Shown: positions 27,253 to 36,886, counted from the first letter of the stretch. The stretch: DNA of 64,000 nucleotides from Chitinophagaceae bacterium BSSC1 (GCA_002256435.1 NKJC01000001.1:1956179-2020178); one strand, 5' to 3'. The notes: a model not told the origin generated them from the sequence alone. Numbers and translations are program-made.

Positions 27253-28347
27253 TTATCCTTCGTTTTCTTCTATGCGTTCATCAACGGCATTGGCCAACAT
27301 TCTGGCACTCATTTTTCTAAGTGGGTTGGCGCGCATTTCTTTGTAGCCGTTTCTGCTTCTATAAATATCAACCGCTTCAAACACAGCTACAATAAAACTA
27401 TTGGCATCTGCCTTGTCTTTGCCTGCAATATCAAAAGCAGTTCCATGATCCGGACTGGTTCTGATCACAGGTAGACCAGCTGTATAGTTTACACCTTCTC
27501 CAATGGCCAATGACTTGAATGGAATCAATCCTTGGTCATGGTACATGGCTAGTACGGCATCAAATTTTTCAAATTGTCCTCTTGCAAAAAAAGCATCGGC
27601 ACTATAGGGTCCAAACACCAACATGGATTGCTTGGCGTCTTTGATGGCTGGCTTGATAATAGTTTCTTCTTCTGCTCCAATCAATCCCTCGTCTCCTGCG
27701 TGTGGGTTCAGACCCAACACCGCAATCTTGGGTTTGTCTACACCAAAATCTTTTTGCAAACTGTTGTGCATGATTTTCAATTTCAACAGGATGTTCTCTC
27801 TGGTAATATGTTTAGATACATCGGCCACGGTTACGTGTTCAGTTACTAGACCCACGCGCATATTTTCTGCCACCATGAACATCACCACATCACTCACATT
27901 AAAGAATGCTTTGAAGTAGGGGGTATGACCGGTATAAGGAAATGCTTCTGTATGAATATTCTTCTTATGAATAGGTGCAGTAACCAAACCATGAATCAAT
28001 CCCTCTTTCAGTGCTTGGGTGGCTTGGGTTAAAGATTCTAAAGCGTATTTGCCACCAATTTCATTTAATTGGCCTGGATTGATCACCACTTCTTCTTCCC
28101 AACAGTTAAAAATATTCACCTGTTTGGGATTTAGCCTGTTCAATTCCTTTACACTAGAATAGCTGAAATTGACTTCAGGCATGGTCTTTTTGTAGAAATT
28201 GATGCATTTGTTATTGGCAAAAACCACCGGTGTACAGATTTCTAAAATGCGGTGATCTGACAGTGTTTTGATAATTAGTTCTATTCCAATGCCGTTTAGG
28301 TCTCCACAAGTGAATCCAATCACCGGCTTTTGTAATTCATAGCTCAT
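27253..28347 (-). CDS. pdxA: 4-hydroxythreonine-4-phosphate dehydrogenase
   Basis: PdxA oxidises 4-phosphohydroxy-threonine in the DXP-dependent pyridoxal 5'-phosphate pathway, using NAD and a divalent metal. The 364-residue length is normal. Motifs visible are GDLNGIGIE at the N-terminus, LVTAPIHKK, the metal-binding GHTPYF region, LGLNPHAGDEGLIG and the metal ligand block AMYHDQGLIPFK. It is divergent from rsmA, as is common in other bacteria where pdxA and ksgA are linked. The epimerase-like gene follows 10 bases later. Confidence 0.95.
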   Translation of the reverse strand: MSYELQKPVIGFTCGDLNGIGIELIIKTLSDHRILEICTPVVFANNKCINFYKKTMPEVNFSYSSVKELNRLNPKQVNIFNCWEEEVVINPGQLNEIGGKYALESLTQATQALKEGLIHGLVTAPIHKKNIHTEAFPYTGHTPYFKAFFNVSDVVMFMVAENMRVGLVTEHVTVADVSKHITRENILLKLKIMHNSLQKDFGVDKPKIAVLGLNPHAGDEGLIGAEEETIIKPAIKDAKQSMLVFGPYSADAFFARGQFEKFDAVLAMYHDQGLIPFKSLAIGEGVNYTAGLPVIRTSPDHGTAFDIAGKDKADANSFIVAVFEAVDIYRSRNGYKEMRANPLRKMSARMLANAVDERIEENEG

Positions 28348-28422
28348 TGATGTAAATTATGGGTAAAAATAAGGATTATTAGCCGCAACTGCGGGAACCT
28401 TAAAAAACCTAATTTCGTGCCA

Positions 28423-29178
28423 ATGGACTATCGCCTGAAAAAATCACTGGGTCAGCATTTTCTCAAAGATGAATCTATCTGCAAACAGATTGTAGCAGCT
28501 TTGGAATCTGACTCATTTACGCAGTTGGTAGAAGTGGGGCCTGGCGCAGGAGCACTAACCAAGTACTTGCTTCCTCTCAAAGGAATTGATTTTAGAGCTG
28601 TAGAACTGGATGATGAGAAAGTGGTCTATCTCAACCTCCATTATCCTGCTATTCAGGGAAAAATTATTCATCAGGATTTTTTGCAAATAGATGCTCCATT
28701 TGAAGGTGCATTTACCGTAGTGGGCAATTTCCCTTACAATATCTCTACACAGATTGTTTTCAAAGTATTGGAATGGAAAGAACAAGTACCCGTGATGATT
28801 GGGATGTTTCAAAAAGAAGTGGCGCAAAGAATTGCTTCTAAACCCAATACCAAGGTATATGGTATCATGAGTGTATTGGTGCAAACATTTTATGAAGTAG
28901 AATATTTGTTTGACGTTCCTCCAGAAAGTTTTAATCCTCCACCCAAAGTCATGAGTGGCGTCATCAGGTTAAGAAGAAAAGAAACGGTAGTTCCCATGAA
29001 ATCGGAAAAAGCCCTGTTTGCGCTTGTCAAAGCGGCTTTTAACCAGCGTAGAAAAATGCTGAGAAACGCCGTTAGGGGTTTGTTTGAACCCGAATTTTTG
29101 GAGAATCCCATATTCAATAAACGTGCAGAACAATTGAGCATTGCAGATTTTGCAGAACTCAGTTTTCACATGCGCTAA
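28423..29178 (+). CDS. rsmA: 16S rRNA dimethyladenosine transferase
   Basis: RsmA (KsgA) dimethylates A1518 and A1519 of 16S rRNA late in 30S assembly. The protein starts [16 protein letters not shown], contains the SAM-binding [15 protein letters not shown] and the catalytic GNFPYNIS (NLPY in most homologues), and ends with the small helical domain. I choose ATG 28423; a GTG at 28417 in the ORF track adds two residues. A TAATTTCG box lies 5 bases upstream of this ATG, suggesting a nearly leaderless message. Confidence 0.95.
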   Translation: MDYRLKKSLGQHFLKDESICKQIVAALESDSFTQLVEVGPGAGALTKYLLPLKGIDFRAVELDDEKVVYLNLHYPAIQGKIIHQDFLQIDAPFEGAFTVVGNFPYNISTQIVFKVLEWKEQVPVMIGMFQKEVAQRIASKPNTKVYGIMSVLVQTFYEVEYLFDVPPESFNPPPKVMSGVIRLRRKETVVPMKSEKALFALVKAAFNQRRKMLRNAVRGLFEPEFLENPIFNKRAEQLSIADFAELSFHMR

Positions 29179-29188
29179 TAAGAACCCA

Positions 29189-30115
29189 TTGGAAAGAAAA
29201 GTATTGATTACCGCCAATGCCCATCCCTATCTCACGGAGCGATTGGAGCAATTGGGTTTTAAAGTGGTATTTATTCCAGGCATTGGAGACCTTGCTTTGG
29301 AACAGGCCATTGTGGACTTAGAAGGTTTAATTGTAACAACTAGACCCGTTAAAAAGGAATTGTTGGAAAAAGCCACCAAACTCAAATGGATTGGAAGATT
29401 GGGTAGTGGTATGGAACTCATAGACACTGATTATGCTCAAAGCAGGGGCATTCTTTGCGTAAGCAGCCCAGAAGGTAATTGCAATGCAGTGGCAGAGCAT
29501 GAACTGGGTTTGCTATTGGGTTTAATGAATAAAATACCCAGCAGTGCACTTGAAATTAAAGATGGCAAATGGATCAGAACCGAGAATAGGGGAGAGGAGT
29601 TAACGGGTAAGACCGTTGGTATCATTGGCTTTGGTCATACTGGTCAGGCCTTCGCCAAAATCCTTTCTGGCTTTGGTTTGAAAGTGTTGGCCTATGATAA
29701 ATACAAGCAGGGTTTCTCCACTGGATATGTTCAAGAAGCTAGCTTGCATGAGATTCAGCAGGAAGCCGATGTGATTAGTTTGCACGTACCACTAACGGAT
29801 GAGACTTTTCATTTGGCCAATGACAGCTTCTTTACATCGCTTCAGCAAAAACCTTATTTCTTAACCACTTGCCGCGGAAAAGTAACTGATACCCTTGCTC
29901 TTAAAAGGGCTTTGAAAAGCGGGAAAATAAAGGCAGCGGGTTTGGATGTATTGGAGAATGAAAAATTAGAGAGCTATAGCCAAGCTGAAAAAGAGTCCCT
30001 TCAATGGTTATTGTCTCAAACCAATGTGCTCATTACACCCCATATTGCTGGGTATAGCCATGAAGCCTATTTTAAAATGGCCAAAGTAGTTTTGGACAAA
30101 CTGGGCTTGGCTTAG
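29189..30115 (+). CDS. D-2-hydroxyacid dehydrogenase (NAD-dependent)
   Basis: The protein of about 308 residues follows rsmA by 10 bases. It has a split catalytic domain and a central NAD-binding fold with [13 protein letters not shown] and the acidic YDK at the end of the second strand. Catalytic residues are in the TTCRGKVTD (Arg), LDVLENEKL (Glu) and [11 protein letters not shown] (His) blocks of the phosphoglycerate dehydrogenase superfamily. It lacks the C-terminal ACT domain of SerA, so the substrate is uncertain. Only TTG starts are available; 29189 is preferred because it falls just after the rsmA stop and before [10 protein letters not shown]. Confidence 0.85.
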   Translation: MERKVLITANAHPYLTERLEQLGFKVVFIPGIGDLALEQAIVDLEGLIVTTRPVKKELLEKATKLKWIGRLGSGMELIDTDYAQSRGILCVSSPEGNCNAVAEHELGLLLGLMNKIPSSALEIKDGKWIRTENRGEELTGKTVGIIGFGHTGQAFAKILSGFGLKVLAYDKYKQGFSTGYVQEASLHEIQQEADVISLHVPLTDETFHLANDSFFTSLQQKPYFLTTCRGKVTDTLALKRALKSGKIKAAGLDVLENEKLESYSQAEKESLQWLLSQTNVLITPHIAGYSHEAYFKMAKVVLDKLGLA

Positions 30116-30129
30116 AGAAATTACATTTA

Positions 30130-30158
30130 TTTGATTTTGCAAATATTTCCTATTTTTG
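30130..30158 (+). promoter_or_regulatory. Candidate greA promoter
   Basis: TTTG at 30130-30133 and TATTTTTG at 30151-30158 are 17 bases apart, close to Bacteroidota spacing. The expected start site is about 30163-30165, directly at the first base of the terminator-like hairpin described next. Confidence 0.5.
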
Positions 30159-30164
30159 CAGACC

Positions 30165-30202
30165 TACAACGCTACAGTCAAACGTGGCGTTGTATTTTTT
30201 TT
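30165..30202 (+). terminator. Terminator-like hairpin in the greA leader
   Basis: TACAACGCTAC (30165-30175) pairs with GTGGCGTTGTA (30184-30194), 11 bp with one G-U pair, around an 8-base loop, and is followed by eight T residues. It lies 50 bases after the upstream gene but downstream of the putative greA promoter and 22 bases before the greA ATG, so it could attenuate greA. Confidence 0.75.
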
Positions 30203-30224
30203 ACAGCTTCTAAACAGCAAGAGT

Positions 30225-30692
30225 ATGAGTGATTATGTAACACAGGAGACCTTTGACAAGATGCGTGAGGAATTGCAGCGTATGAAGTCTATTGAACGTC
30301 CTGCAGCATCCAAAGCCATTGCCGAGGCAAGGGAAAAGGGTGACTTGAAGGAAAATGCAGAATATGACGCTGCCAAAGAAGCCCAAGGCATGCTAGAAGC
30401 AAAAATCAAACAATTAGAAGGCGTGATCAGCAATGCAAAAATTGTGGATCCCGGCACTATTGATATTAGTAAAGTAACCATTCTGACCAAAGTGACAATT
30501 ACCAATTTGGCCACTAAGAAAACGGTAACCTATCAAATTGTGGGCGAAAAAGAAGCCGATTTGAAATTGGGTAAAATTTCTGCTAGCTCTCCTATTGGAA
30601 GCGGCTTATTGGGTAAGGTAGTGGGCGAGGTTGCAGAAGTGCAAGCACCTAATGGCATTATTAAATTCAAGGTTGAAAATATCAGCATCTAA
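30225..30692 (+). CDS. greA: Transcription elongation factor GreA
   Basis: GreA rescues backtracked RNA polymerase by stimulating transcript cleavage through the secondary channel. The 155-residue protein has the N-terminal coiled coil with acidic tip (GDLKENAEYDAAKE) and the C-terminal FKBP-like domain (SPIGSGLLGKVVGEV). The start is ATG 30225 (MSDYVTQETF); the ORF-track start lies inside the terminator-containing leader. It is followed 4 bases later by a HIT-family gene, probably in the same operon. Confidence 0.95.
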   Translation: MSDYVTQETFDKMREELQRMKSIERPAASKAIAEAREKGDLKENAEYDAAKEAQGMLEAKIKQLEGVISNAKIVDPGTIDISKVTILTKVTITNLATKKTVTYQIVGEKEADLKLGKISASSPIGSGLLGKVVGEVAEVQAPNGIIKFKVENISI

Positions 30693-30696
30693 GGGC

Positions 30697-31095
30697 ATGA
30701 CCATTTTTTCAAAAATCATTGCTGGAGAAATTCCGTCTTATAAGATTGCAGAGAATGACCATTTTTTTGCCTTCCTAGACATTTTTCCATTGGTGAAAGG
30801 TCATGTATTGGTGGTGCCTAAAATAGAGACAGATCAATTCTTTGATTTGGACAATGATTATCTATCTAAGATTCTCTTGTTTTCCAAACCCATTGCCAAA
30901 GCTATTGAGCAAGCATTCCCCTGTAACCGTTGTGGGATCAGTGTTGTAGGCTTAGAAGTGCCACACGCGCACTTGCACTTAGTGCCCATTAATGATGCGG
31001 ATGATTTGAACTTTACCAGGGGTAAATTGAAATTATCTCCTGAAGAACTCAAAGCTGTTCAAAACGCCATTCTAGAAAACCTAGTGGCTATTTAG
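30697..31095 (+). CDS. HIT family hydrolase
   Basis: The 132-residue histidine-triad protein carries the HAHLHLV motif near residue 97 that binds the alpha-phosphate of nucleotides. Its N-terminus (TIFSKIIAGEIPSYKIAE) matches the Hint branch, which hydrolyses adenosine phosphoramidates such as AMP-lysine. I start at ATG 30697, 4 bases after greA; the ORF track start lies inside greA. Its last 8 bases overlap the 3' end of the convergent ruvC gene. The physiological substrate is unknown. Confidence 0.93.
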   Translation: MTIFSKIIAGEIPSYKIAENDHFFAFLDIFPLVKGHVLVVPKIETDQFFDLDNDYLSKILLFSKPIAKAIEQAFPCNRCGISVVGLEVPHAHLHLVPINDADDLNFTRGKLKLSPEELKAVQNAILENLVAI

Positions 31096-31654
31096 TTTTT
31101 ACCCTTCCAGGATTCTTGGCAATAAAATCATCCCATCCCTTTAAGCCTTTTACAGCCGTACCCAAAACAGAAGAGGTTTGGTAATGATGACAAAGTGCTA
31201 CGGCCAAAGCATCGGTAGCATCAAAATATTGGGGTTGCTCATCAATAGACAAAATCCGCTGCAACATTTTCCATACCTGATCTTTATCGGCATTACCATT
31301 TCCCGTAATAGACTGTTTCACTTTTTTAGGAGAGTATTCGGTTACACCCAATTTGGCTTGCATTGCTGCCGCGATGGCTACTCCTTGAGCCCTGCCCAAT
31401 TTGAGCATACTCTGTACGTTCTTGCCAAAGAATGGGGCTTCAATGGCAAATGTAGAGGGATGATAAAGGGCAATCAATTCCATGACCTTGGTATGAATCA
31501 TTTCTAGTCTGGCATAAATATCTTTTTCATGGGCCAGTTTTAATACATCCATCAATAAGACCCTAGGTTGGTTGTTTTCTACCCTTAATAAGGCATATCC
31601 CATTACTGTTGTGCCGGGGTCAATACCCAATATAATCTCTGGTTTTTTGCTCAT
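31088..31654 (-). CDS. ruvC: Crossover junction endodeoxyribonuclease RuvC
   Basis: RuvC resolves Holliday junctions processed by RuvAB. Acidic catalytic residues of the RNase H-like fold are visible: Asp12 in GIDPGTT, Glu72 in FAIEAPFF, and Asp145/Asp148 in YFDATDAL. Length is 188 residues from ATG 31654 (MSKKPEIILG); the longer ORF-track start has no support. ruvB lies far away at 47687 on the other strand. The 3' end overlaps the HIT gene by 8 bases. A basic C-terminal tail ends GRVKTK. Confidence 0.95.
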   Translation of the reverse strand: MSKKPEIILGIDPGTTVMGYALLRVENNQPRVLLMDVLKLAHEKDIYARLEMIHTKVMELIALYHPSTFAIEAPFFGKNVQSMLKLGRAQGVAIAAAMQAKLGVTEYSPKKVKQSITGNGNADKDQVWKMLQRILSIDEQPQYFDATDALAVALCHHYQTSSVLGTAVKGLKGWDDFIAKNPGRVKTK

Positions 31655-31733
31655 CTTGGTAAAAATAAACCAAAGCATTGAGCATTTTTCATTCTGCTTC
31701 CGAAAGCCGTTCTTTGTGCTTTAAAATCTAGAG

Positions 31734-32735
31734 CTGAAAAAAAATTATAAAATATTCCTGAATTATGTAGTAGGTCCCATCCTATTCCTTTGGCTGGCTT
31801 ATTCCATTTACCAGCAGGTACAACACCATAAAGACTTGGAACAGTCTTGGAATCTCATCAAGCAAACATTGGCACAAAAGGGTTGGGAAATTTTTGCCTT
31901 TATTTTCTTACTAATGATCTTGAATTGGGGTTTGGAAGCAAGGAAATGGCAATTGTTGGCTAGTAAGGTTCAGCCCATTTCTTATTGGAGTGCCTATAAA
32001 GCAATTTTAACGGGTCAGGCATTTGCGCTAAATACCATCAACCGTTCTGGCGATTTTGTTGGGAGAGTGTTGTATTTAGAAGAAGGCAATAGATTAAGGG
32101 CAGTTGGCTTATCCTTAGTTGGTTCCATGAGCCAGATCTTAGTCACATTTAGTCTTGGTTTTATTTCATTGACCATTCTCAGGTTTACACTTTTGGATAA
32201 TCAGGCTATTTTACCGGGTCTCTCTGCTTTTTGGTTAGACGCACTTTTAATTGGTTTAACACCTGGCATCTTCTTGTTTGGGGTGCTTTATTTTAATGTG
32301 GCATTGGTGATTAAGTGGATAGAGCGTATACCCTTTGTGAGCAAGTACAAATTCTTTTTGGAGAAAATGGAAAACTTACACAACAAAGAATTAACAAGAA
32401 TTTTGTTACTTTCTGTGCTTAGATACGTTGTATTTATTGTCCAGTATGTGTTATTGTTGAAAATATTTGGGGTAGACGCCAGTTGGCAAATATTGCTCTG
32501 CTTGGTTTCAGTGTTATTTATGCTAATGGCCATGATTCCAACCATTGCCCTAGCAGAATTAGGGATTAGGGGTAAACTAAGCTTGGAATTGTTTGGTTTG
32601 GTAACTACCCAGCAAGTTTCCATTTTGGCCGCATCTGCTGGAATTTGGATTGTAAATCTGATTGTACCTGCCATATTCGGTACGGTCTTTTTACTGGGTT
32701 TGAGGTTGTTCAAGCAAAAAGAACAAAAGTCATAA
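31734..32735 (+). CDS. Flippase-like integral membrane protein (lysylphosphatidylglycerol synthase TM family)
   Basis: The protein has seven to eight transmembrane helices and resembles the UPF0104 domain found in lysyl-phosphatidylglycerol synthases and related flippases; the catalytic domain is absent. The ORF track begins at TTG 31836, but the frame is open back to 31725 and encodes a first membrane helix (NYVVGPILFLWLAYSIY) with no ATG, GTG or TTG. The best upstream start is CTG 31734 (then KKNYKIFL). It is followed by a DUF3108 gene after 50 bases. Substrate is unknown. Confidence 0.8.
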   Translation: MKKNYKIFLNYVVGPILFLWLAYSIYQQVQHHKDLEQSWNLIKQTLAQKGWEIFAFIFLLMILNWGLEARKWQLLASKVQPISYWSAYKAILTGQAFALNTINRSGDFVGRVLYLEEGNRLRAVGLSLVGSMSQILVTFSLGFISLTILRFTLLDNQAILPGLSAFWLDALLIGLTPGIFLFGVLYFNVALVIKWIERIPFVSKYKFFLEKMENLHNKELTRILLLSVLRYVVFIVQYVLLLKIFGVDASWQILLCLVSVLFMLMAMIPTIALAELGIRGKLSLELFGLVTTQQVSILAASAGIWIVNLIVPAIFGTVFLLGLRLFKQKEQKS

Positions 32736-32785
32736 ATCATGACGTGGCTTTTTGCTAGCTTTATCATGATTATTCAATAAATGCT

Positions 32786-33577
32786 GTGAAAAAAATATTA
32801 TTGGTTGTCCTTTTACTGTGTATTTATAGACCCCTTACGGCAGGGGATGACTTTTGTGGTATTCGCAATACCTCTTTTCAAGATGGTGAAAGCATTTCCT
32901 TTGTGGTGTTTTACAATGTGATTGGTCTTTATGTAAACGCAGGTGATGCCAATTTTACTACTAAATTAGAATACCTGAATAACAAGCCTGTTTATCATGT
33001 GGTGGGTGTTGGTAATTCTAATCCCAGTTACGACTGGATTTTCAAAGTAAGGGACAGATATGAAACCTATTTTGATACGGCCAATTTACAGCCAATGAAA
33101 TTTATCAGAAGCGTGAATGAAGGTGGTTTCAAACACAATGAGAACGTTACATTTAACCTGCAAACCAATACCGCAGTTACTACCACGGGTTCCTTTAAAG
33201 TACCTGGATGTATTCAAGATGTTTTGAGTGCAATCTATTACGCACGCAATATTGATTTTAATAAATACAAGCCAGAAGACAAGATTCCTTTTAATATGTT
33301 TTTGGACAATGAGGTACATAATTTGTACATCAAGTATGAAGGCAAAGAAACCATCAAAACCAAGTATGGTAAATTTAGGGCTATCAAGTTCAAACCCTTA
33401 TTGGTAAAAGGTACCATGTTTGCGGGTGGAGAAAAAATGACCGTTTGGGTAAGTGATGATCCCAACCATATTCCACTTAGAATAGAAAGCCCCATTGTAG
33501 TAGGAAGTGTGAAAGTAGACATGATGCAATACCGTAACCTGCGTTACCCATTGACCTCCAATCTGAGTTTTAATTAA
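32786..33577 (+). CDS. DUF3108 domain-containing secreted protein
   Basis: The 263-residue protein starts at GTG 32786 with a signal peptide (KKILLVVLLLCIYRPLTA). The mature region matches DUF3108: a repeated beta-rich fold with GESISFVVFYNVIGLYVNAGDANF, YDWIFKVRDRYETYFD and the late VWVSDDPNHIPLRIES block. It is predicted to be periplasmic or outer-membrane associated with a lipocalin-like barrel; function is unknown. It ends 10 bases from a convergent MBL-fold gene. Confidence 0.85.
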   Translation: MKKILLVVLLLCIYRPLTAGDDFCGIRNTSFQDGESISFVVFYNVIGLYVNAGDANFTTKLEYLNNKPVYHVVGVGNSNPSYDWIFKVRDRYETYFDTANLQPMKFIRSVNEGGFKHNENVTFNLQTNTAVTTTGSFKVPGCIQDVLSAIYYARNIDFNKYKPEDKIPFNMFLDNEVHNLYIKYEGKETIKTKYGKFRAIKFKPLLVKGTMFAGGEKMTVWVSDDPNHIPLRIESPIVVGSVKVDMMQYRNLRYPLTSNLSFN

Positions 33578-33587
33578 TTTGCTTTCC

Positions 33588-34451
33588 TTAGTCTAGTGTA
33601 AATGATTCCGTTGCGCGGATCCCCTTTTCTGTTTGCTGTAATTTGCAACACTCATTAAACGCATCGTGTTCAAAAAACAAACTATAGTTACCCTCTAGTG
33701 CTTCTTGTAAAAAGGATTTTTTCTCTTCCAAAGTGGTCAATGGAAACATATCATAAGCCATTACATAAGGAAGAGGAATATGTCCGGTAGATGGTAGTAG
33801 GTCTGCCATATATACCAAAGTGCTTCCCTTGTAATTGATTTGAGGTAGCATCATTTGATTGGTATGACCAGATACAAAACGAATGCTGATATTGTCACTA
33901 AAAGCAGTGATGCCCAATTTACCTGTTTCTTTTAATCCTTGTTCTGGTGTGGCTATAAATTGCAGTTGACCTGACTCCTGAATGGGTAGTATATTCTCTT
34001 TTAAAAAACTGGCTTTTTCCCTATCATTGGGTACTGTAGCCCATTTCCAATGGTCTTGATTACTCCAATAAATGGCATTTTCAAATGCGGGTACTAGTTT
34101 TTCACCTACTCTTTTAATACTTCCACCACAGTGGTCAAAATGTAAATGCGTTAACAGTACATCGGTAATATCACTGCTGTGAAACCCTTTGGCAGCAAGG
34201 GCTTTGTTAATGTCTGTTTCTCCACTTAAATGATAATGACCAAAAAATTTCTGGTCCTGTTTGTCTCCCACACCATTGTCTACCAAGATTAAACGGTTGC
34301 CGTCTTCAATTAAAAGACATCTCAATGCCCAATTACAAAGATTGTTTTCGTCTGCTGGATTTAGTTTGTTCCACATGCTTTTAGGAACCACACCATACAT
34401 GGCGCCGCCATCTAATTTAAAATAACCTGCAGAAATACTGTGGAGTTTCAT
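33588..34451 (-). CDS. MBL-fold metallo-hydrolase
   Basis: The 287-residue cytoplasmic enzyme has the metallo-beta-lactamase zinc motif HLHFDHCGG and later SGHTNQMML (third metal His) and FEHDAF. The layout resembles lactonase-like or N-acyl-homoserine-lactonase-type members, but the substrate cannot be assigned. Its start lies 1 base downstream of the UMF1 transporter stop, so the two genes are co-transcribed. No signal peptide is seen. Confidence 0.88.
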   Translation of the reverse strand: MKLHSISAGYFKLDGGAMYGVVPKSMWNKLNPADENNLCNWALRCLLIEDGNRLILVDNGVGDKQDQKFFGHYHLSGETDINKALAAKGFHSSDITDVLLTHLHFDHCGGSIKRVGEKLVPAFENAIYWSNQDHWKWATVPNDREKASFLKENILPIQESGQLQFIATPEQGLKETGKLGITAFSDNISIRFVSGHTNQMMLPQINYKGSTLVYMADLLPSTGHIPLPYVMAYDMFPLTTLEEKKSFLQEALEGNYSLFFEHDAFNECCKLQQTEKGIRATESFTLD

Positions 34452-34452
34452 A

Positions 34453-35763
34453 TTAAGCGAGTGATTTTTTTTGTTTTGCTTGAGCCATGGCTAGTAAAAT
34501 TAAACCAATGACAAAAAAGATAACAAGGGCAAGTACGGAATTACGTTGTGAACCACTTAACTCGTTGATAAATCCAAAACTAAACATACCAATCACAATG
34601 GCAATTTTTTCGGTAACATCATAAAAGCTAAAATATGAGGTAGTGTCTTTTGTTTCTGGCATTAGTTTGGCATAGGTACTCCTACTTAATGATTGAATTC
34701 CACCCATCACAAAACCAACTAGTACGGCTAATAAGTAGAATTCATTGATGCCATTGCGCGGCAATAAATATCCTATAATACATAGCAGTATCCAAAATAC
34801 CACACAGAACATCAAGGCCTTAAAATTGCCAATCTTATTTGACAAACGTGCAATTAAAAATGCACCAGGAACGGCTACTAATTGAATAATCAATATGGCG
34901 ATAATCAAGTTGGTAGTAGGAATATTTAATTCGCTTTTGCCATAGAGGGTAGCTGCTAACATCACAGTCTGAACCCCCATATTATAGAAAAAGAAAGCGG
35001 ATAAAAATCTTTTTAAAATTGGGGTATGGCTTAGTTGTTTCCAAACCTTATTCAATTCTTTGTAACCATAAGTAAAAAGATTGCCCTTTTCTGGTTGATC
35101 TACTGCGGGAGTCCCTTTTGGCAACCTACTTAGGGCAAATTGTCCAAAACCCCACCACCAAATTCCTACCAATAAAAACGAGATCTGAGACGCTTTACCT
35201 GTATTGATGCCAAATTTTTCAGGCATTAAAACAAATACAAAACAGATGATCTGTAAAATCACACTTCCAATATAGCCCATGGAGAATCCTTTGGCTGAAA
35301 CCCTATCCTGATCTTCTGGCGCAGCAATTTCTGGCAAATAGGAATTGTAAAAAACAAGGCTACTCCAAAATCCAATACAAGCAATGATTAAACAACCCAA
35401 TCCATAAGCCAAATTATCCTTGTCATAAAAGTACATGGCTGAACAAGCCAGACTTCCCATGGTACAGAAGAAGAAGAGAAACTTTTTTTTGTTGCCCTTA
35501 TAGTCAGCAATAGAAGACAAAAGGGGAGACATCAAGGCAACAATCATAAAGGCCACGGCAAGAGCATAATTGTAGAGAGAAGTATTCACGTATTCCCTTC
35601 CAAATAGATGTACCGTATCATTGGCGGTTGCGTCATTACCATCTCCGGTAACGGCTTCATAATAAGCTGGAAAAATGGTGGATGTGATAACTAGGTTGTA
35701 AACACTATTGGCCCAGTCATACATGGCCCATCCGTTAATCACTTTCTTCGGTGCAGTTTGCAT
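34453..35763 (-). CDS. MFS transporter, UMF1 family
   Basis: The 436-residue protein has twelve transmembrane helices and the N-terminal INGWAMYDWANSVYNLVITSTIFPAYYEAV block that defines the UMF1 (Atg22-like) family. These transporters are implicated in amino-acid or unknown solute export, and experimental data are sparse. It is adjacent to the MBL-fold hydrolase by a single base. A TATCTTTA box lies about 18 bases upstream of the ATG at 35763. Substrate is unknown. Confidence 0.9.
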   Translation of the reverse strand: MQTAPKKVINGWAMYDWANSVYNLVITSTIFPAYYEAVTGDGNDATANDTVHLFGREYVNTSLYNYALAVAFMIVALMSPLLSSIADYKGNKKKFLFFFCTMGSLACSAMYFYDKDNLAYGLGCLIIACIGFWSSLVFYNSYLPEIAAPEDQDRVSAKGFSMGYIGSVILQIICFVFVLMPEKFGINTGKASQISFLLVGIWWWGFGQFALSRLPKGTPAVDQPEKGNLFTYGYKELNKVWKQLSHTPILKRFLSAFFFYNMGVQTVMLAATLYGKSELNIPTTNLIIAILIIQLVAVPGAFLIARLSNKIGNFKALMFCVVFWILLCIIGYLLPRNGINEFYLLAVLVGFVMGGIQSLSRSTYAKLMPETKDTTSYFSFYDVTEKIAIVIGMFSFGFINELSGSQRNSVLALVIFFVIGLILLAMAQAKQKKSLA

Positions 35764-35811
35764 GCAATTCGTTTTGGTGCTTAAAGATAGGGAAAGCGAG
35801 AATGGCGGAGC

Positions 35812-36606
35812 TTACAATTTGCCAGTATAAATTAAGGCCAATAAAGCAAGACCTACAATAATGCGGTACCAACCAAACAATTTGAAACCATTTCTTTGTA
35901 AAAAGCCAATAAAAAACTTAATGGCCAACATGGCTACTACAAATGCTACCATACTTCCCACTAATAAAGCTAGTAGGTTATCTGTATTATTTAGCAGTTC
36001 AGGTGTGTCTAAATAAGCTTTTAATATTTTGTATCCGGTAGCGGCAGCCATAGTTGGTACTGCCAGATAAAAAGAAAATTCAGCTGCTAGATTTCTGGTT
36101 AATTTTTGTTGCATACCTCCAATAATACTGGCAGCACTACGGCTAGTTCCGGGAATCATGGCCAAACACTGCCAAAAACCAATAATCAGCGCTTGTTTCA
36201 GGGTAATATCTTCGTCTTCTTCAATAGTATTTGTTTGGAAGAGCTTATCTATGAATAAAAGAATGATTCCGCCCAACAATAAAGTGATGGCTACGGTCAA
36301 TGGGCTCTCTAATAAAGCGTCAATCTTTTTAGAGAATACAAATCCCAGCACCAATGCAGGAATAACTGCTACTACTAATTTTAAATAGAATCCTTTACGG
36401 TTCAAAGGAAAGAACTTGCTCCAATATAGTACCACCACAGATAGAATAGCGCCTAGCTGAATGGCAACTTCAAATAATTTGGTAAACTCGTCTGTCTCAA
36501 TGCCCAGAATCCTACTGGTGATGATCATATGACCGGTAGATGATACCGGAAGGAATTCGGTTAAACCTTCTACAATTGCAATAATGATGGATTCTACCGG
36601 TGTCAT
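35812..36606 (-). CDS. uppP: Undecaprenyl-diphosphate phosphatase
   Basis: UppP (BacA) dephosphorylates undecaprenyl diphosphate to recycle the lipid carrier for peptidoglycan and O-antigen synthesis. The 264-residue membrane protein has both signature motifs: [17 protein letters not shown] and [14 protein letters not shown]. The start overlaps the DUF3098 stop by 4 bases (ATGA type), linking the two. The set ftsX, DUF3098, uppP is commonly linked in Bacteroidota; here a UMF1 gene follows. Confidence 0.95.
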   Translation of the reverse strand: MTPVESIIIAIVEGLTEFLPVSSTGHMIITSRILGIETDEFTKLFEVAIQLGAILSVVVLYWSKFFPLNRKGFYLKLVVAVIPALVLGFVFSKKIDALLESPLTVAITLLLGGIILLFIDKLFQTNTIEEDEDITLKQALIIGFWQCLAMIPGTSRSAASIIGGMQQKLTRNLAAEFSFYLAVPTMAAATGYKILKAYLDTPELLNNTDNLLALLVGSMVAFVVAMLAIKFFIGFLQRNGFKLFGWYRIIVGLALLALIYTGKL

Positions 36607-36842
36607 TTGGATTTTTTAAAGATCGCATAAATTTCTACTAACAATCCCAATACAATCAGCAAGGGAGCAACCGTAATTCTAATGGTACCATAGACTTCCT
36701 TGGTATCAAATACTTTTGGATCTGCAGATTTGCCACCACTCATTAAGAAGAATCCCAATGCAATGATCACGCCGCCAATCAGCATCCAAGTCAGGTTGTC
36801 TTTGGCAAACAATGCTGCCATTTTCTTTTGTTCACTCATCAC
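36603..36842 (-). CDS. DUF3098 small membrane protein
   Basis: The 79-residue protein has two transmembrane helices ([16 protein letters not shown] and [20 protein letters not shown]) separated by a short loop [18 protein letters not shown]. This matches DUF3098, a Bacteroidota family encoded between ftsX and uppP. Its stop overlaps the uppP start by 4 bases. A role in division or envelope synthesis is inferred from the constant neighbourhood only. Confidence 0.88.
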   Translation of the reverse strand: MMSEQKKMAALFAKDNLTWMLIGGVIIALGFFLMSGGKSADPKVFDTKEVYGTIRITVAPLLIVLGLLVEIYAIFKKSK

Positions 36843-36886
36843 TTATTAGTTATAAGGTTTGCAAGTTAAGGTTTCAAAAATAGGAA

